A stretch of DNA of 64,000 nt from Sarcina sp034439435 (GCF_034439435.1 NZ_JAPCKJ010000003.1:62001-126000); one strand, 5' to 3'. Shown: positions 17,299 to 26,095, counted from the stretch's first letter. The notes: a model not told the origin generated them from the letters alone. Numbers and translations: made by a program.

Positions 17299-17919
17299 TT
17301 ACCTAATAAAATTAGTAAGTACTCTCTCTTCTAATTCTGGTTTAAGAATGTTATTATCCTTACCTAATTCTATGCACTTCATTAACCATGCCATATTTCT
17401 ACCTAAGACTCTCATTGTTTGCATACCTTCTAGGTCATTCCTTACATCCTCTGGGGTATATCCATGGACCATATTCCAATATTGAGAACTTACAACTGGC
17501 ATATTAGATATTGTAAGATACTTGCTTAATTGATCTAAAGTTGAGGTTGTTCCAGCACGTCTAGCACTACATACAACTGCTCCTGGTTTAAATGCTAGAT
17601 GTTTACCTCCACTATAAAATACTCTATCTAAAAAAGAAGTTATTGAACCTGATGCTGATGCATAATAAACTGGAGAACCAAATACAAATCCATCTGCATC
17701 CTTAGCCTTTTCCACAAAGTCATTTACAATATCCTTCATAAAGCATTCTCCTGTTTTTTTACATACACCACAGCCTATACATCCACCTATAGGTTTATTT
17801 CCTAATTGAAATATCTCAGTATCTATCCCATTCTCCTCTAAAGTTTTACTAACCTCTTGCAATGCTGTATAAGTGCATCCTTTCCTATTTGGACTTCCAT
17901 TAACTAATAATACTTTCAT
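17299..17919 (-). CDS. Flavodoxin-fold NAD(P)H-dependent oxidoreductase, iron-sulfur flavoprotein-like
   Basis: The 206-residue protein starts with the FMN phosphate loop VNGSPNRKGCTYTAL and has FVFGSPVYYASASG, the second flavin-contact loop of the family. Between them CIGCGVCKKTGEC gives C-x2-C-x2-C-x5-C, the compact [4Fe-4S] motif of archaeal/clostridial iron-sulfur flavoproteins. It probably transfers electrons or reduces quinones, oxygen or nitro-compounds in the cytoplasm; the true substrate is unknown. AAGGAGG is 7 nt upstream of the ATG. Confidence 0.85.
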   Translation of the reverse strand: MKVLLVNGSPNRKGCTYTALQEVSKTLEENGIDTEIFQLGNKPIGGCIGCGVCKKTGECFMKDIVNDFVEKAKDADGFVFGSPVYYASASGSITSFLDRVFYSGGKHLAFKPGAVVCSARRAGTTSTLDQLSKYLTISNMPVVSSQYWNMVHGYTPEDVRNDLEGMQTMRVLGRNMAWLMKCIELGKDNNILKPELEERVLTNFIR

Positions 17920-18215
17920 TTTTGTACCTCCTTATTTTTAAACCACTTTATTATATTTTGGTTTTTACTTATTAATTCTTATTAATTTTTATTCCTAAAT
18001 CTTCTTTTAATAAAATTATAAACCTTTGAGTTAACTTAAAGGCAAGAATTCTTTATTTTTCTTTAACTAAACTCTTAATGGCCTATATTTTAGTTGATTA
18101 TTGATTTCATCTATCTTTTCAAATCTAACTTACATTTCTATCTAAAAATTAATACTAATTTAAAATAACTATTTTTAATAAGTTAATTAAATTGTCCCCT
18201 AATAATTCTGTAATT
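17920..18215. other. Intergenic AT-rich region
   Basis: The upstream region of the flavodoxin-like gene. No ORF, hairpin or strong promoter pattern was identified. Confidence 0.4.
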
Positions 18216-18249
18216 CTCAAAAAAAGAGGGCAAGATTGAATCCTGCCCT
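18216..18249 (-). terminator. Intrinsic terminator
   Basis: On the minus strand GGGCAGGA pairs with TCTTGCCC (one G-U pair) over a 5-nt loop, followed by CTC and T7. It terminates the GNAT gene at 18260. Confidence 0.8.
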
Positions 18250-18259
18250 TCTACTTATA

Positions 18260-18862
18260 CTAAGTTAATTTCAATTCATATAGTCTTACTTCATGTAACC
18301 TATAGCAAAGCTCTTTTAATTCTTCCTTTCTTTCTATAGGTGCTTCAAAATTAAAAGCTCTAATTCCAAATATCTCTCCACAATCATTAAGATTTATAAA
18401 CTTCTTAATAATCTTATCTGTACTATTTCCTTTTACAAAAGCATTTAAATATTCTAACTTTCTCTCGAACCCTTGCTTTATATACCAATTATTTGCTTCT
18501 TCATCCTCTTGTGTCCATGCTTCAAATCGCCTTATTCCAAGTTCCATCAATCTCATCTTTGCATAATCAAGCATTTTAGTTGCAACAGAAAGATTTCTAT
18601 ACTCTGGCAAAACAGCTATGTTCCAAATTACTCCACCTAATTCACCTTTTAGATAACAAAGCTCTCCTTCTTTTCTCTCATATTCAATGTCAAGAATTCC
18701 TATTATCTTTCCATCCTTCTCAGCTACTATAGAAAGAGATGAATTTTTATAAAGCTCTTTTTCTCTTCTTATATCATCAAAATATGAAGTGTTCAAAAAA
18801 GAAAGCATTCTACAACATACCCATCCCTTCTCATCTTCACCTCTATACTCCCTAATAACCAT
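18260..18862 (-). CDS. GNAT family N-acetyltransferase
   Basis: The 200-residue protein has the GNAT fold: an N-terminal IREYRGEDEKGWV, strands SIVAEKDGKIIGILDIEY, the beta4 strand GVIWNIAVLPEYRN with acetyl-CoA loop LSVATKML (a variant of Q/R-x-x-G-x-A), and ANNWYIKQGFERKLEYL near the C-terminus. The GxG/A part of the loop is degenerate (NLSVAT), but the geometry is kept. Downstream residues 150-200 form an extra helical region. The acceptor is unknown. It is separated by 43 nt from the upstream MBL-fold gene on the same strand. Confidence 0.8.
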   Translation of the reverse strand: MVIREYRGEDEKGWVCCRMLSFLNTSYFDDIRREKELYKNSSLSIVAEKDGKIIGILDIEYERKEGELCYLKGELGGVIWNIAVLPEYRNLSVATKMLDYAKMRLMELGIRRFEAWTQEDEEANNWYIKQGFERKLEYLNAFVKGNSTDKIIKKFINLNDCGEIFGIRAFNFEAPIERKEELKELCYRLHEVRLYELKLT

Positions 18863-18905
18863 ATATCCACTCCTAAAATCAATATTAGGTATAAATAAAC
18901 TTAAA

Positions 18906-19625
18906 TTACTCGTTAAGGAAGTCTTCTAACCAGTTTATGGCTTCCTCTCTTCCCATAGGTGCACAATGACCATGTACATATGTTTCAAAGTCAATTTCCT
19001 TAACCTTATTTATGTAAGCTTCTAATTTATCCTTATCATACTTTTCCTTCTTTCCATAGAAGTCTATGCAGTCTGCATCTCCCACAAAAAGAACCTTATC
19101 TTCTTTTATATAAACTATAGATGAATCCTCTTCATGAGGCCCTCCAACTAGCTCCATGTCACAATTAATATTTCCTAAATCTAGGCTTAATTTCTTATCA
19201 TATATAATATCAGCAGTTTCCACCTTTATCTTACTTCTATCTGGATACTCTATACGAATATGTTCATCACAAAACTCTATTTCCTCTCCACTTTCAAGAC
19301 GTTCCTTCATAGCCTCTTCTGTCCATTCCCAAGCTTTCATATTCTCTAGCTTTTTATTAGTTAGTTTATTAGCTATCACTTGTCCATCAAAAGCACAAAT
19401 AGCATATGTATGATCCCAATGCCAATGAGTTATTACTGCAATCTCTGGCTTTTCAAGTCCTCTTTCCTTTAATCCTTCATAGAAAAGCTCTAAATGAGCA
19501 GGTGAGTTTCCAGTATCAATCATAATTGAAAACTTATCCCCTTTAACATATCCTAAAGTGGGTCTATCACTATGAGAATCATTTTGCATATAATATACAT
19601 TTTTGCTTAATTCCTTTAATATCAT
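18906..19625 (-). CDS. Metallo-beta-lactamase-fold hydrolase
   Basis: The 239-residue enzyme has THWHWDHTYA (H-x-H-x-D-H), GGPHEEDSSIVY with the third His, LFVGDADC with the bridging Asp, and a C-terminal YVHGHCAP His, so the full binuclear metal site is present. AGAGGAGAGAAAG before the ATG at 19625 selects the shorter start. The substrate is not evident; hydroxyacylglutathione hydrolase-like or beta-lactamase-like activity is possible. It is probably cotranscribed with the GNAT gene that follows. Confidence 0.85.
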   Translation of the reverse strand: MILKELSKNVYYMQNDSHSDRPTLGYVKGDKFSIMIDTGNSPAHLELFYEGLKERGLEKPEIAVITHWHWDHTYAICAFDGQVIANKLTNKKLENMKAWEWTEEAMKERLESGEEIEFCDEHIRIEYPDRSKIKVETADIIYDKKLSLDLGNINCDMELVGGPHEEDSSIVYIKEDKVLFVGDADCIDFYGKKEKYDKDKLEAYINKVKEIDFETYVHGHCAPMGREEAINWLEDFLNE

Positions 19626-19823
19626 CTTTCTCTCTCCTCTTAATTTCATCCTAAATAGTTATTTAAATCTTATTTGTTCTCTAATACTTTTTATTAAATT
19701 AATTTATCTTAATCTGAGAGTTTCTTAAATCTCTTTTTAATCTATTTCAGTAAATTTCTATATAACCAATATCAATTTTTAATTGTCTTTTTTATTCACC
19801 TAATCATTTTATCTATATTAATA

Positions 19824-20291
19824 CTAACTCTCTAAAGACTCAATTTCATAAAGCTTTGTAGGACTTCCCCACTTATCTATATCAAGTCCAATTTCACGAA
19901 ATCCCATTTTTTCATAAAGCTGAATATGATCTGTACTTATATAAACCTTATTATAACCCAATTTATGAGCATATCTTCTTCCATGACTTATTAACTTTTC
20001 ACTTAATCTCTGTCCCCTATGCTTCTCATCAATAAACAAAGTTGCAATCCAAGGAGTAAGCTCAATATTCCTAATTGGTTCATTCTTAATAAATTGATAA
20101 AAACCAATTATCTCTTCACCCTTAAGCATTACAAAACTCTGTGGTACTTTTCCCTTTAATGAAATTCCAAGCTCTAATTGTTCCTGAAAAAATGGTTTAA
20201 CTCCCCATCCACAATTCTCTACATATTTTAAAACCCTATCCTTTAAGTGAAGATTTTCTTCAACTGAAAGTATTTTATATCCTTCTATCAT
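19824..20291 (-). CDS. GNAT family N-acetyltransferase
   Basis: A 155-residue GNAT with IATLFIDEKHRGQRLSEKLI as beta4 plus acetyl-CoA loop (R-G-x-x-L), KVYISTDHIQLYEKMGFREIG as the C-terminal signature and QSFVMLKGEEIIGFYQF as the central hairpin. The start at 20291 follows AAGAGGTG; the GTG two codons earlier is inside that site. The substrate is unknown. Confidence 0.85.
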   Translation of the reverse strand: MIEGYKILSVEENLHLKDRVLKYVENCGWGVKPFFQEQLELGISLKGKVPQSFVMLKGEEIIGFYQFIKNEPIRNIELTPWIATLFIDEKHRGQRLSEKLISHGRRYAHKLGYNKVYISTDHIQLYEKMGFREIGLDIDKWGSPTKLYEIESLES

Positions 20292-20453
20292 ATACACCTC
20301 TTAATTTAAATTACTATGAAAAAGTTTACTTAAATTATACACCATTGAAAATAAATTTTCCGCTCTTCTTCCATTTCTTAATATTAATGTTACAATGAAA
20401 GGGTACATAATTTACATGATTTTTCATGATTTACATTAAGAGGTGATTCTTAT

Positions 20454-21053
20454 ATGACTTTAATATTTATTGTGTTACTTATGGATTTATTATTTCCATT
20501 TATAATAGCTATTCCCTATAAGAGATATAGTCATAAAAAGGCAGTAATGAGCATGCTAGGCACTAAAAAAAACCCCTTAGGTTGGCTTTATAACCTCTGG
20601 ATGGTTATATCAGGTTTTGTAATGATCTACTTTGGGTACGTATTATTTTCATACTACAACTCCCTTGAACACTCCCTAGCCCTTGCTCTTTTATTTTTAT
20701 TTTTTCTATATGGTATTGGAGATGAAATTATATCAGGTCTTTTCACCTTAAATGAAAATAAGGAAGAGATAACTCTTTCTTCTAATATTCACGGTATAGG
20801 TTCTGCCTTAGGATTTATATCACTTCAATTTGCCCCCTTAGTTCTTGCTCTTTTGCAGTTTGAATCTAAGGAAACACTTTTAGGAATTTCCAGTATTATA
20901 TTCTTTATGCTAAGCTTAATCTCCTTTGCATTCTTTGCTCTAGGAGAAAAACCTAAGTTTCAAAACACATTTTTATCCTTAGAAGGCTTATGGCAAAGAC
21001 TTGCCCTACTATTTATGTATTGTCCATTTATAATTTGGATTTTATATAATTAA
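20454..21053 (+). CDS. DUF998-type membrane protein
   Basis: The 199-residue protein has six predicted membrane helices. The GIGDEIISGLF and SNIHGIGSALGF motifs place it near DUF998, a family of six-helix proteins of unknown function related to Frag1/DRAM-type proteins; conserved Asp, Glu and His lie at helix ends. AAGAGGTGATTCTTAT precedes the ATG. It is a single gene divergent from the GNAT gene and ends before a perfect hairpin. Confidence 0.7.
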   Translation: MTLIFIVLLMDLLFPFIIAIPYKRYSHKKAVMSMLGTKKNPLGWLYNLWMVISGFVMIYFGYVLFSYYNSLEHSLALALLFLFFLYGIGDEIISGLFTLNENKEEITLSSNIHGIGSALGFISLQFAPLVLALLQFESKETLLGISSIIFFMLSLISFAFFALGEKPKFQNTFLSLEGLWQRLALLFMYCPFIIWILYN

Positions 21054-21430
21054 TTTGTTAACTTTATTTCTCTTATGAATATTATTTTTGAATTTGAATA
21101 TATTAATAAGCGGGTTATAAAGTCAAATATTTTCTCAAGGTTGATAAAGGTGTATTAAAATGCATTTACCTTGGCAATACCTATTTGAATGAACTTGAAA
21201 AATGCTAGATAGTTTAAAACTATCTAGCATTTTCATTTTAAAGCTTATTTGAAAATTTAACTTTTTGATCATGTTTTAAACTATTGTTGCTTTTTAGATA
21301 TAACAGTAAGTCTAGCTAGAAACACAAACTTAAAACAGTACTTATTTTTAATATAAAAAAATAGAGTAAATCTATATAATAAATTTTGTATTTTTTACTT
21401 TTATTGGTATATAATGAAAGGAGAATTTAA
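21054..21430. other. Intergenic region with a strong hairpin
   Basis: Apart from the 17-bp hairpin at 21199-21233 and a weak CAAGGT/ACCTTG repeat at about 21136-21175, nothing is recognised. Confidence 0.4.
21199..21233 (+). terminator. Perfect 17-bp inverted repeat
   Basis: The arms AAAATGCTAGATAGTTT and AAACTATCTAGCATTTT are perfect around a single A, which makes a terminator-like structure, although 145 nt beyond the DUF998-type gene. Confidence 0.65.
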
Positions 21431-21448
21431 TTGTGGCTGGTGATAATT

Positions 21449-21904
21449 ATGAAAACTATAGTTGATATATCAAATAATACTGTCATGGTAGGTGCAAAAA
21501 TATATATTGAAGCCTACTCTAAAGAACCTTGGAATGAAAATCGTGAAATAGATTCAATATGCAGTTACATAAAAAGATTTCTTTTAGGAAACATGAATTT
21601 TGGATGGTTACTCTATGAAGATAACATTGCTATTGGAATAATTTTAGGAAGCATAATTCCTGCAATAGATGGTGATTATTTTAGAATTGAGGATTTATGC
21701 ATATCTCCAGATAAACAAAATCTAGGTAATGGAAGTGAATTTTTAAAGCTAACCTCTGAGAAATTACTAACTTATGATATAGATTCTATTTTATTAAATA
21801 CAGTTAAAGGGTTTCCTTCATGTAAATTTTATCTTAAGAATGGTTTTAATGAAATAAGCTCCTCAGCTCTATTTTGCTTAGAGTTAAATAATGAAAACTA
21901 TTAA
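21449..21904 (+). CDS. GNAT family N-acetyltransferase
   Basis: The roughly 151-residue protein opens with AKIYIEAYSKEPWNE, typical of aminoglycoside 6'-acetyltransferase-like GNATs, and has RIEDLCISPDKQNLGNGSEF as beta4 and acetyl-CoA loop, then CKFYLKNGFNEIS. Two starts are plausible: ATG 21449 behind GGTGATAATT, or TTG 21431 behind AAAGGAG at good spacing, adding six residues. It is a paralogue in style of 60774-61217. No resistance function is claimed. Confidence 0.75.
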   Translation: MKTIVDISNNTVMVGAKIYIEAYSKEPWNENREIDSICSYIKRFLLGNMNFGWLLYEDNIAIGIILGSIIPAIDGDYFRIEDLCISPDKQNLGNGSEFLKLTSEKLLTYDIDSILLNTVKGFPSCKFYLKNGFNEISSSALFCLELNNENY

Positions 21905-21911
21905 TAATAAA

Positions 21912-22003
21912 AAGGTAGTCAATCTAAGCTTATTTACTCTAATTAAGAAAATTTTCTTTATAAAGTTTTCTTAATTTCAGTATTCTTTCTTAAGGACTAC
22001 CTT
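21912..22003. repeat. Nested hairpin element, possible bidirectional terminator
   Basis: Outer arms AAGGTAGTC (21912) and GACTACCTT (to 22003) enclose an inner hairpin with AAGAAAA/TTTTCTT arms at 21944-21973. It lies between convergent genes. The outer arm sequence also recurs in the hairpin at 23432-23459. Confidence 0.5.
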
Positions 22004-22074
22004 ATTACATAAAATTATACTTAACTTTTTACCTTTAATTGATATTATTTCTTTATAAAAACTTTTCTAAACTC

Positions 22075-22395
22075 TTAATGCGTTTCTAAAAGTTTAACTT
22101 TATAAACCTTATTAATTTTAGCAGGCCAGCCTTCTTCAATATCCCCGTCATAAATAACCTCTATCTTGTCTCCTTCTTTAATACAATCTACTGTATTTTT
22201 CTTTCCACTCCTATCAAATATATCAGCTCCAGAAGTGTTTACAAGAATAAGTTCATTTTCATAATTGACCAAAAGTCCATAATCAATTGTTCTAGCAACA
22301 TCAGCTGTTAAGCTTTTTTCTTCCCTACCAAAAAGTAGAAATCCTGCGAAGAATATCATCAAAACAACTAAAATTCCAATAAAAACCTTCTTCAT
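22075..22395 (-). CDS. Small exported or membrane-anchored protein
   Basis: The 106-residue protein has a basic start and one hydrophobic helix (residues 4-22, no lipobox Cys), then an extracytoplasmic beta-rich domain (LLVNYENELILVNTSG ... GDKIEVIYDGDIEEGWPAKI), an OB-like pattern also seen in DUF3221 proteins. AAAGGAG precedes the ATG. Its 5' region is unusually ordered, with a 13-bp inverted repeat and three 10-bp direct repeats at the expected promoter position. Confidence 0.65.
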   Translation of the reverse strand: MKKVFIGILVVLMIFFAGFLLFGREEKSLTADVARTIDYGLLVNYENELILVNTSGADIFDRSGKKNTVDCIKEGDKIEVIYDGDIEEGWPAKINKVYKVKLLETH

Positions 22396-22439
22396 CTGTT
22401 TCTCCTTTGCTTATTCTATTAAATTATATTTATAAAATC

Positions 22440-22537
22440 TTATTTAGAGTTATCTCCCTCCTAACTCTAAATAAACATCTTTTTTTATTATATATATGAA
22501 ATTCATCTTCTGTCATGTTCTGTCACGTTCTGTAATA
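22440..22537 (-). promoter_or_regulatory. Putative promoter/operator with triple direct repeat and hairpin
   Basis: On the plus strand TTCTGTCATG, TTCTGTCACG and TTCTGTAATA are head-to-tail at 22508-22537 with an exact 10-bp period. Read toward the minus-strand gene they end in ATGACA, placed like a -35, with TATAAT 18 nt on. A perfect 13-bp inverted repeat (22440-22452 and 22462-22474) lies in the leader, with GGAGGGAG in its loop. Confidence 0.55.
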
Positions 22538-22652
22538 GACCTTCATTGAATAATAGCTTTCATTTCCATATTAAACCATAGTTGTTTCTGTGATTATTTA
22601 GATAATACGTTTACTGAAATAAAAAATAATATTAATTAGTTATTTCTATAGC

Positions 22653-23015
22653 CTAACTCTTAATCCATCTAATAATCTTGTTTGAAAAATACCCTAAAGC
22701 CTCACATATGGTATAAAAAACAATATACCCTATGGCTGAAGAATTAAAAAATATTAAAGCAACAACTATAAAACTAACAGCTGAAACTATGTATGGAAAA
22801 ACTATTCCCATATGTTTCTTACTTATCATAATCCCTTGAAGGAAAAATAATATTGGAAAGATGATTATTAAGCTTGCTATTAAAAGTCCCTTTAAATCTA
22901 ATGTGCCTAATTGGGCTAAATCCAGTGATAAGAAAGCAGATAGAAGAAACATAATTAGGGCTGGAAAAAATACCACTACTCCATTTCTCTTATTTAATCC
23001 TCTCTCCTCATTCAA
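22653..23015 (-). CDS. Four-helix membrane protein
   Basis: The protein has about four hydrophobic segments after an N-terminal charged stretch. The frame extends to a TTG at 23060, but no ribosome binding site lies there, whereas AAGGGGAGG lies 9 nt before an in-frame TTG at 23015; I choose that start (about 120 residues). LDLAQLGTLDLKG and YTICEALGYFSNK are the only polar landmarks. No family is recognised. Confidence 0.5.
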   Translation of the reverse strand: MNEERGLNKRNGVVVFFPALIMFLLSAFLSLDLAQLGTLDLKGLLIASLIIIFPILFFLQGIMISKKHMGIVFPYIVSAVSFIVVALIFFNSSAIGYIVFYTICEALGYFSNKIIRWIKS

Positions 23016-23515
23016 ATCTAAAATCCTCCCCTTAAAAATATTTAACAGTCTCACTTTCAAGCTATATTCTAAATATAAATATAACTATAACTAATAATAT
23101 TATAAATATATTCTCTCCAAAGTATATATATCCTCTAAAAAAGTAAAGAATTCTATAAAAGACTGCCTGGTTCCCATAATAATCTTTATACCATATTAGC
23201 AAAAGTACGATAGTACTTTATTCTAAAATACTTTTTTATAAAAACTCAATAAAATTTACAAATTTTAGTAATACACTTAAGAATTCAAGCATATAAATAT
23301 CATAGTAGGGGAGTTTTTTGATAATGTACTAATTTGTCTGTTTCTTCATGAATTATGCAAAAAAAACTTCTCACAACATATTTGCCAAACTCTACATCAA
23401 ATAAAATCTTAATATTTACCTAACCTAATTTGAGACTACTTTAATAAAAAGGTAGTCTCTACACCTTTTTAAATTGAATTACATGCTATTTTAAAAATTC
23501 TAACTAATCTAATAC
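23016..23515. other. Long intergenic region with one hairpin
   Basis: An imperfect hairpin GAGACTAC/GTAGTCTC spans 23432-23459 with T-rich sequence on the plus side. AAAGTAC/GTACTTT forms a short palindrome near 23203. No ORF with a ribosome binding site was found. Confidence 0.4.
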
Positions 23516-23558
23516 AAAAATAGAACCTACTTTTATTAAAAGTAAGCTCTATATTTTT
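23516..23558 (-). terminator. Likely terminator of the eut operon
   Basis: On the minus strand ATAGA..TACTTTT pairs with AAAAGTA..TCTAT with a small internal mismatch, followed by a T run. It is the first such hairpin after eutQ (about 135 nt downstream). Confidence 0.65.
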
Positions 23559-23691
23559 TACTTCAATCTATTTATTTTTAAATCTTCTCGCCTGTTATAG
23601 ATTTAAACTTCTAAAATTAGTTTCTCTCATTATTGTAGCTTTAAAACATCTATATAATTTTCCTCTTATTTTGTCCCTGCTTAAAAACTTA

Positions 23692-24165
23692 TTATGCTTG
23701 GCTTGCCCAATCTGCTGGGTAAGTTACATATATAAATCTAGCATAATCTGGAACTGAGAATTGAATCTTTGATCCTTTTGGAATTAAGATAAGTTCTCCA
23801 GCATCTGCTGAAACCTTTCTTCCATCTATTATTATGTCTAGATGACCTTCTATAACATAGTCAATTTCATCATAGTTTAAAGTCCAGTCAAAAGTAGTTT
23901 CCTTCATTTCCATGATTCCAGCACCTAATCTTGGGCTTTCTTCTAATGTAAATAAGTCTTTAGTATAAACTACATCTCCTGATTTTCCTGTATCCATTCT
24001 GTTTGACTCATCAACCTTAACTGTTGGAAGCTTCACTGACATTATTCCACTTTTATCTTTATTTCTTATAAAGTCAACTGAATCATTATTACAAGCTCCA
24101 GCAAGCTTTTCTTCAATTATTTGTCTTACTAGTTTTTCTAATAAATCTTTACTTATGTTTTCCAT
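23692..24165 (-). CDS. eutQ: Ethanolamine utilisation cupin protein EutQ
   Basis: The 157-residue protein has a C-terminal cupin barrel (GAGIMEMKETTFDWTLNYDEIDYVIEGHLDIII ... GELILIPKGSKIQF). The classical His metal ligands of cupins are mostly replaced by acidic residues, as in EutQ proteins; EutQ has been reported to have acetate kinase activity in Salmonella. Residues 1-22 (ISKDLLEKLVRQIIEEKL) form a short amphipathic helix of the kind that directs cargo into microcompartments. It lies 2 nt after eutH and is the last gene of the operon. Confidence 0.9.
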   Translation of the reverse strand: MENISKDLLEKLVRQIIEEKLAGACNNDSVDFIRNKDKSGIMSVKLPTVKVDESNRMDTGKSGDVVYTKDLFTLEESPRLGAGIMEMKETTFDWTLNYDEIDYVIEGHLDIIIDGRKVSADAGELILIPKGSKIQFSVPDYARFIYVTYPADWASQA

Positions 24166-24167
24166 AA

Positions 24168-25274
24168 CTATTTAGTCTCCTTTACTTTTACTTTTCCTAA
24201 AGTTTTGTTTGCTATAAACATTGCAAGGATAACTGCTGTGATACCACCAACTAATTTAGCAACTATCATAGGGAATATCATATCTGCATTAAATCCAGCT
24301 GTAAATCCTAAGTGATCACCAAATACGAAAGAAGCTGATACTGCAAAAGCAATGTTTATAATCTTTCCTCTGTCATCCATGTCTTTTAACATACCAAACA
24401 TTGGAATATTGTTTGCTAAGCTGGCAACCATACCTGCTGCAGCTATTTCATTCATTCCTAATACTTTTCCAAGAGCCATTAAAGGTTTCTTGAATACTTT
24501 AGTTATTATATAAACTAGTGGGAATGCTCCAGCTAAAACTATAGCAATGTCTCCAACTATTCCTATACCTTCGCTTATTGGATTCATTCCTGGAATTATT
24601 ACTATTCCTGTTAAAGCTTCTATAATAGCAGCTGCTAAAGCTAAAGTTATGATTATAACAACTCCTTTTCCAAAGTAAGTAAATCCTTTAATCATAGCCT
24701 TTTCAGCTTTCATTAATCCTATAGCTATTAGAATTGCAAATATTATGATTGGAACTAAGTTTTTAAGAACCATCATTACTGGGAAACCTGCAACTAAACC
24801 TCCAACGAAAGCTCCTATTGGTATAGTTATTATCCCAGCTAAAATTCCTGTTGCTAAGAATTTATGATCTTTCTTTTCTATGATTCCTAATGATACTGGT
24901 ATTGTAAATACTACAGTGGCTCCCATCATAGCTCCTACGATTAATCCACTGAACATACCTGCTTGTGGGTCTTGTGCTAAGCTTGCTGCAAGAGGTGCTC
25001 CTCCCATATCATTTGCAAGAATTGAACCTGCAAACATTGCTGGGTCTGCTCCTAAAGCATTAAATGCTGGTGTTACTATTGGCCCTAGAACATTAGCAAG
25101 TACTGGTGCTAAACAGATAACTCCAACCATGGCTAAAGCTAGTGCTCCCATAGCCATAATACCTTCTTCAAACTTTTCACCTATTCCAAACTTGTTTCCA
25201 AAACATTTGTCTATAGCTCCTAAAGCCATACAAATAACCATTATATAGATTATAACTTGGTTAATACTACTCAT
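24168..25274 (-). CDS. eutH: Ethanolamine transporter EutH
   Basis: A 368-residue integral membrane protein with about ten helices and the family's glycine/alanine-rich motifs LANDMGGAPLAASLAQDP and SLANNIPMFGMLKDMDDRGK, plus VFGDHLGFTAGFNADM. EutH brings ethanolamine into the cell. Its length fits the family (about 370-410). It sits between the PduT-like shell protein and eutQ. A GGGGGAAGAGAA precedes the ATG. Confidence 0.93.
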   Translation of the reverse strand: MSSINQVIIYIMVICMALGAIDKCFGNKFGIGEKFEEGIMAMGALALAMVGVICLAPVLANVLGPIVTPAFNALGADPAMFAGSILANDMGGAPLAASLAQDPQAGMFSGLIVGAMMGATVVFTIPVSLGIIEKKDHKFLATGILAGIITIPIGAFVGGLVAGFPVMMVLKNLVPIIIFAILIAIGLMKAEKAMIKGFTYFGKGVVIIITLALAAAIIEALTGIVIIPGMNPISEGIGIVGDIAIVLAGAFPLVYIITKVFKKPLMALGKVLGMNEIAAAGMVASLANNIPMFGMLKDMDDRGKIINIAFAVSASFVFGDHLGFTAGFNADMIFPMIVAKLVGGITAVILAMFIANKTLGKVKVKETK

Positions 25275-25396
25275 TTCTCTTCCCCCTTATTCTCAAAATT
25301 ATTTTATGTCTTTCACTTTAAGTCCAAGTTCATACATCTCAAGTGATTAATCATAAATAAATTGAGTCTACTCAATAATATTTAAATTATTTTAAT

Positions 25397-25951
25397 TTAT
25401 TTAATTAAGTTCTTTGCTATTTCACTATGTACAAAAGGAATTATTGAAACATTTATAATATCCTTATCCTGTAAAATAGCTTGTCCTTCCCTCATTCCAT
25501 TTTCTACACTGCTTAAATCTCCTGAAACTATATATACAAGCTTTCCTCCAATCCCAAAAGCTAACTGAAGTTTAACTAAGTTAACATCACTGCTTTTTAA
25601 GGTCTTATCTAAAGCTAATATACCTGATGAAACTTTTCCTGTTTCCATTATTCCAATTGATTTATCTTCTATATTTTTTTGAGAATATTTTCCCTTAAGG
25701 GCCTTTATTATATCATCATGAATAGAGTTTATAATAAAACTCCCAACTAGATATTTTTCTCCAAGACTTTCTCCAAACTCTATGGCCTCCTTAACCTCTC
25801 CAGCATCTCCATTAACAATCAAAAAGAATTTTCCTGGACATATGCTCTTAAGGTAAGAGACCTCTACAAAAGACTTTTTAACAACTTCATTTGAGACCTC
25901 AATGCCCTTGCTGATACTTCTAAACTCTAAAGCTCCAATGCTTTTATTCAT
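25397..25951 (-). CDS. Tandem BMC-domain shell protein, PduT-like
   Basis: The 184-residue protein has two BMC domains: MNKSIGALEFRSISKGIEVS (domain 1) and KSIGIMETGKVSSGILALDK (domain 2). Residues around KSICPGKFFL match the PduT segment whose Cys coordinates a [4Fe-4S] cluster in the trimer pore, so this is likely an electron-conducting shell protein. The ATG at 25951 follows TTTGGAGGG, so I trim the eight-codon extension. It is unusual in E. coli-type eut operons, which lack PduT, but is found in Firmicute eut loci. Confidence 0.82.
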   Translation of the reverse strand: MNKSIGALEFRSISKGIEVSNEVVKKSFVEVSYLKSICPGKFFLIVNGDAGEVKEAIEFGESLGEKYLVGSFIINSIHDDIIKALKGKYSQKNIEDKSIGIMETGKVSSGILALDKTLKSSDVNLVKLQLAFGIGGKLVYIVSGDLSSVENGMREGQAILQDKDIINVSIIPFVHSEIAKNLIK

Positions 25952-26014
25952 ATGAAACCCTCCAAACTTAAGCACCCTTTTGCTTTTCCCTAATATGTAA
26001 GTTCCAGATCCTAA

Positions 26015-26095
26015 ACTTTTAAATAGAACTTTAAATTAAGTAGATGCCAAAATTTATCTAAAAATCAACACCAAGCTAAAACTTGCTTAAAAGTC
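26015..26095. repeat. Member of a dispersed hairpin-like repeat family
   Basis: On the minus strand GTTGATTTTTAGATAAATTTTGG matches in outline other copies at 36486-36530, 41037-41087 and 53010-53096. It fills the gap between eutN and the PduT-like gene. Confidence 0.4.

Noticed and set aside
22508..22537. CRISPR-like array from three short direct repeats
   Set aside because: The repeats are 10 bp with no spacers, and no cas genes are in the window.
24905..24925. CAGTGGC resembling a cobalamin riboswitch B12 box
   Set aside because: It lies inside the eutH coding sequence and no other riboswitch core elements are present.
24880..25248. Long plus-strand open frame inside eutH
   Set aside because: It is a mirror of a G/A-rich membrane gene, has no ribosome binding site, and the minus-strand product is clearly EutH.
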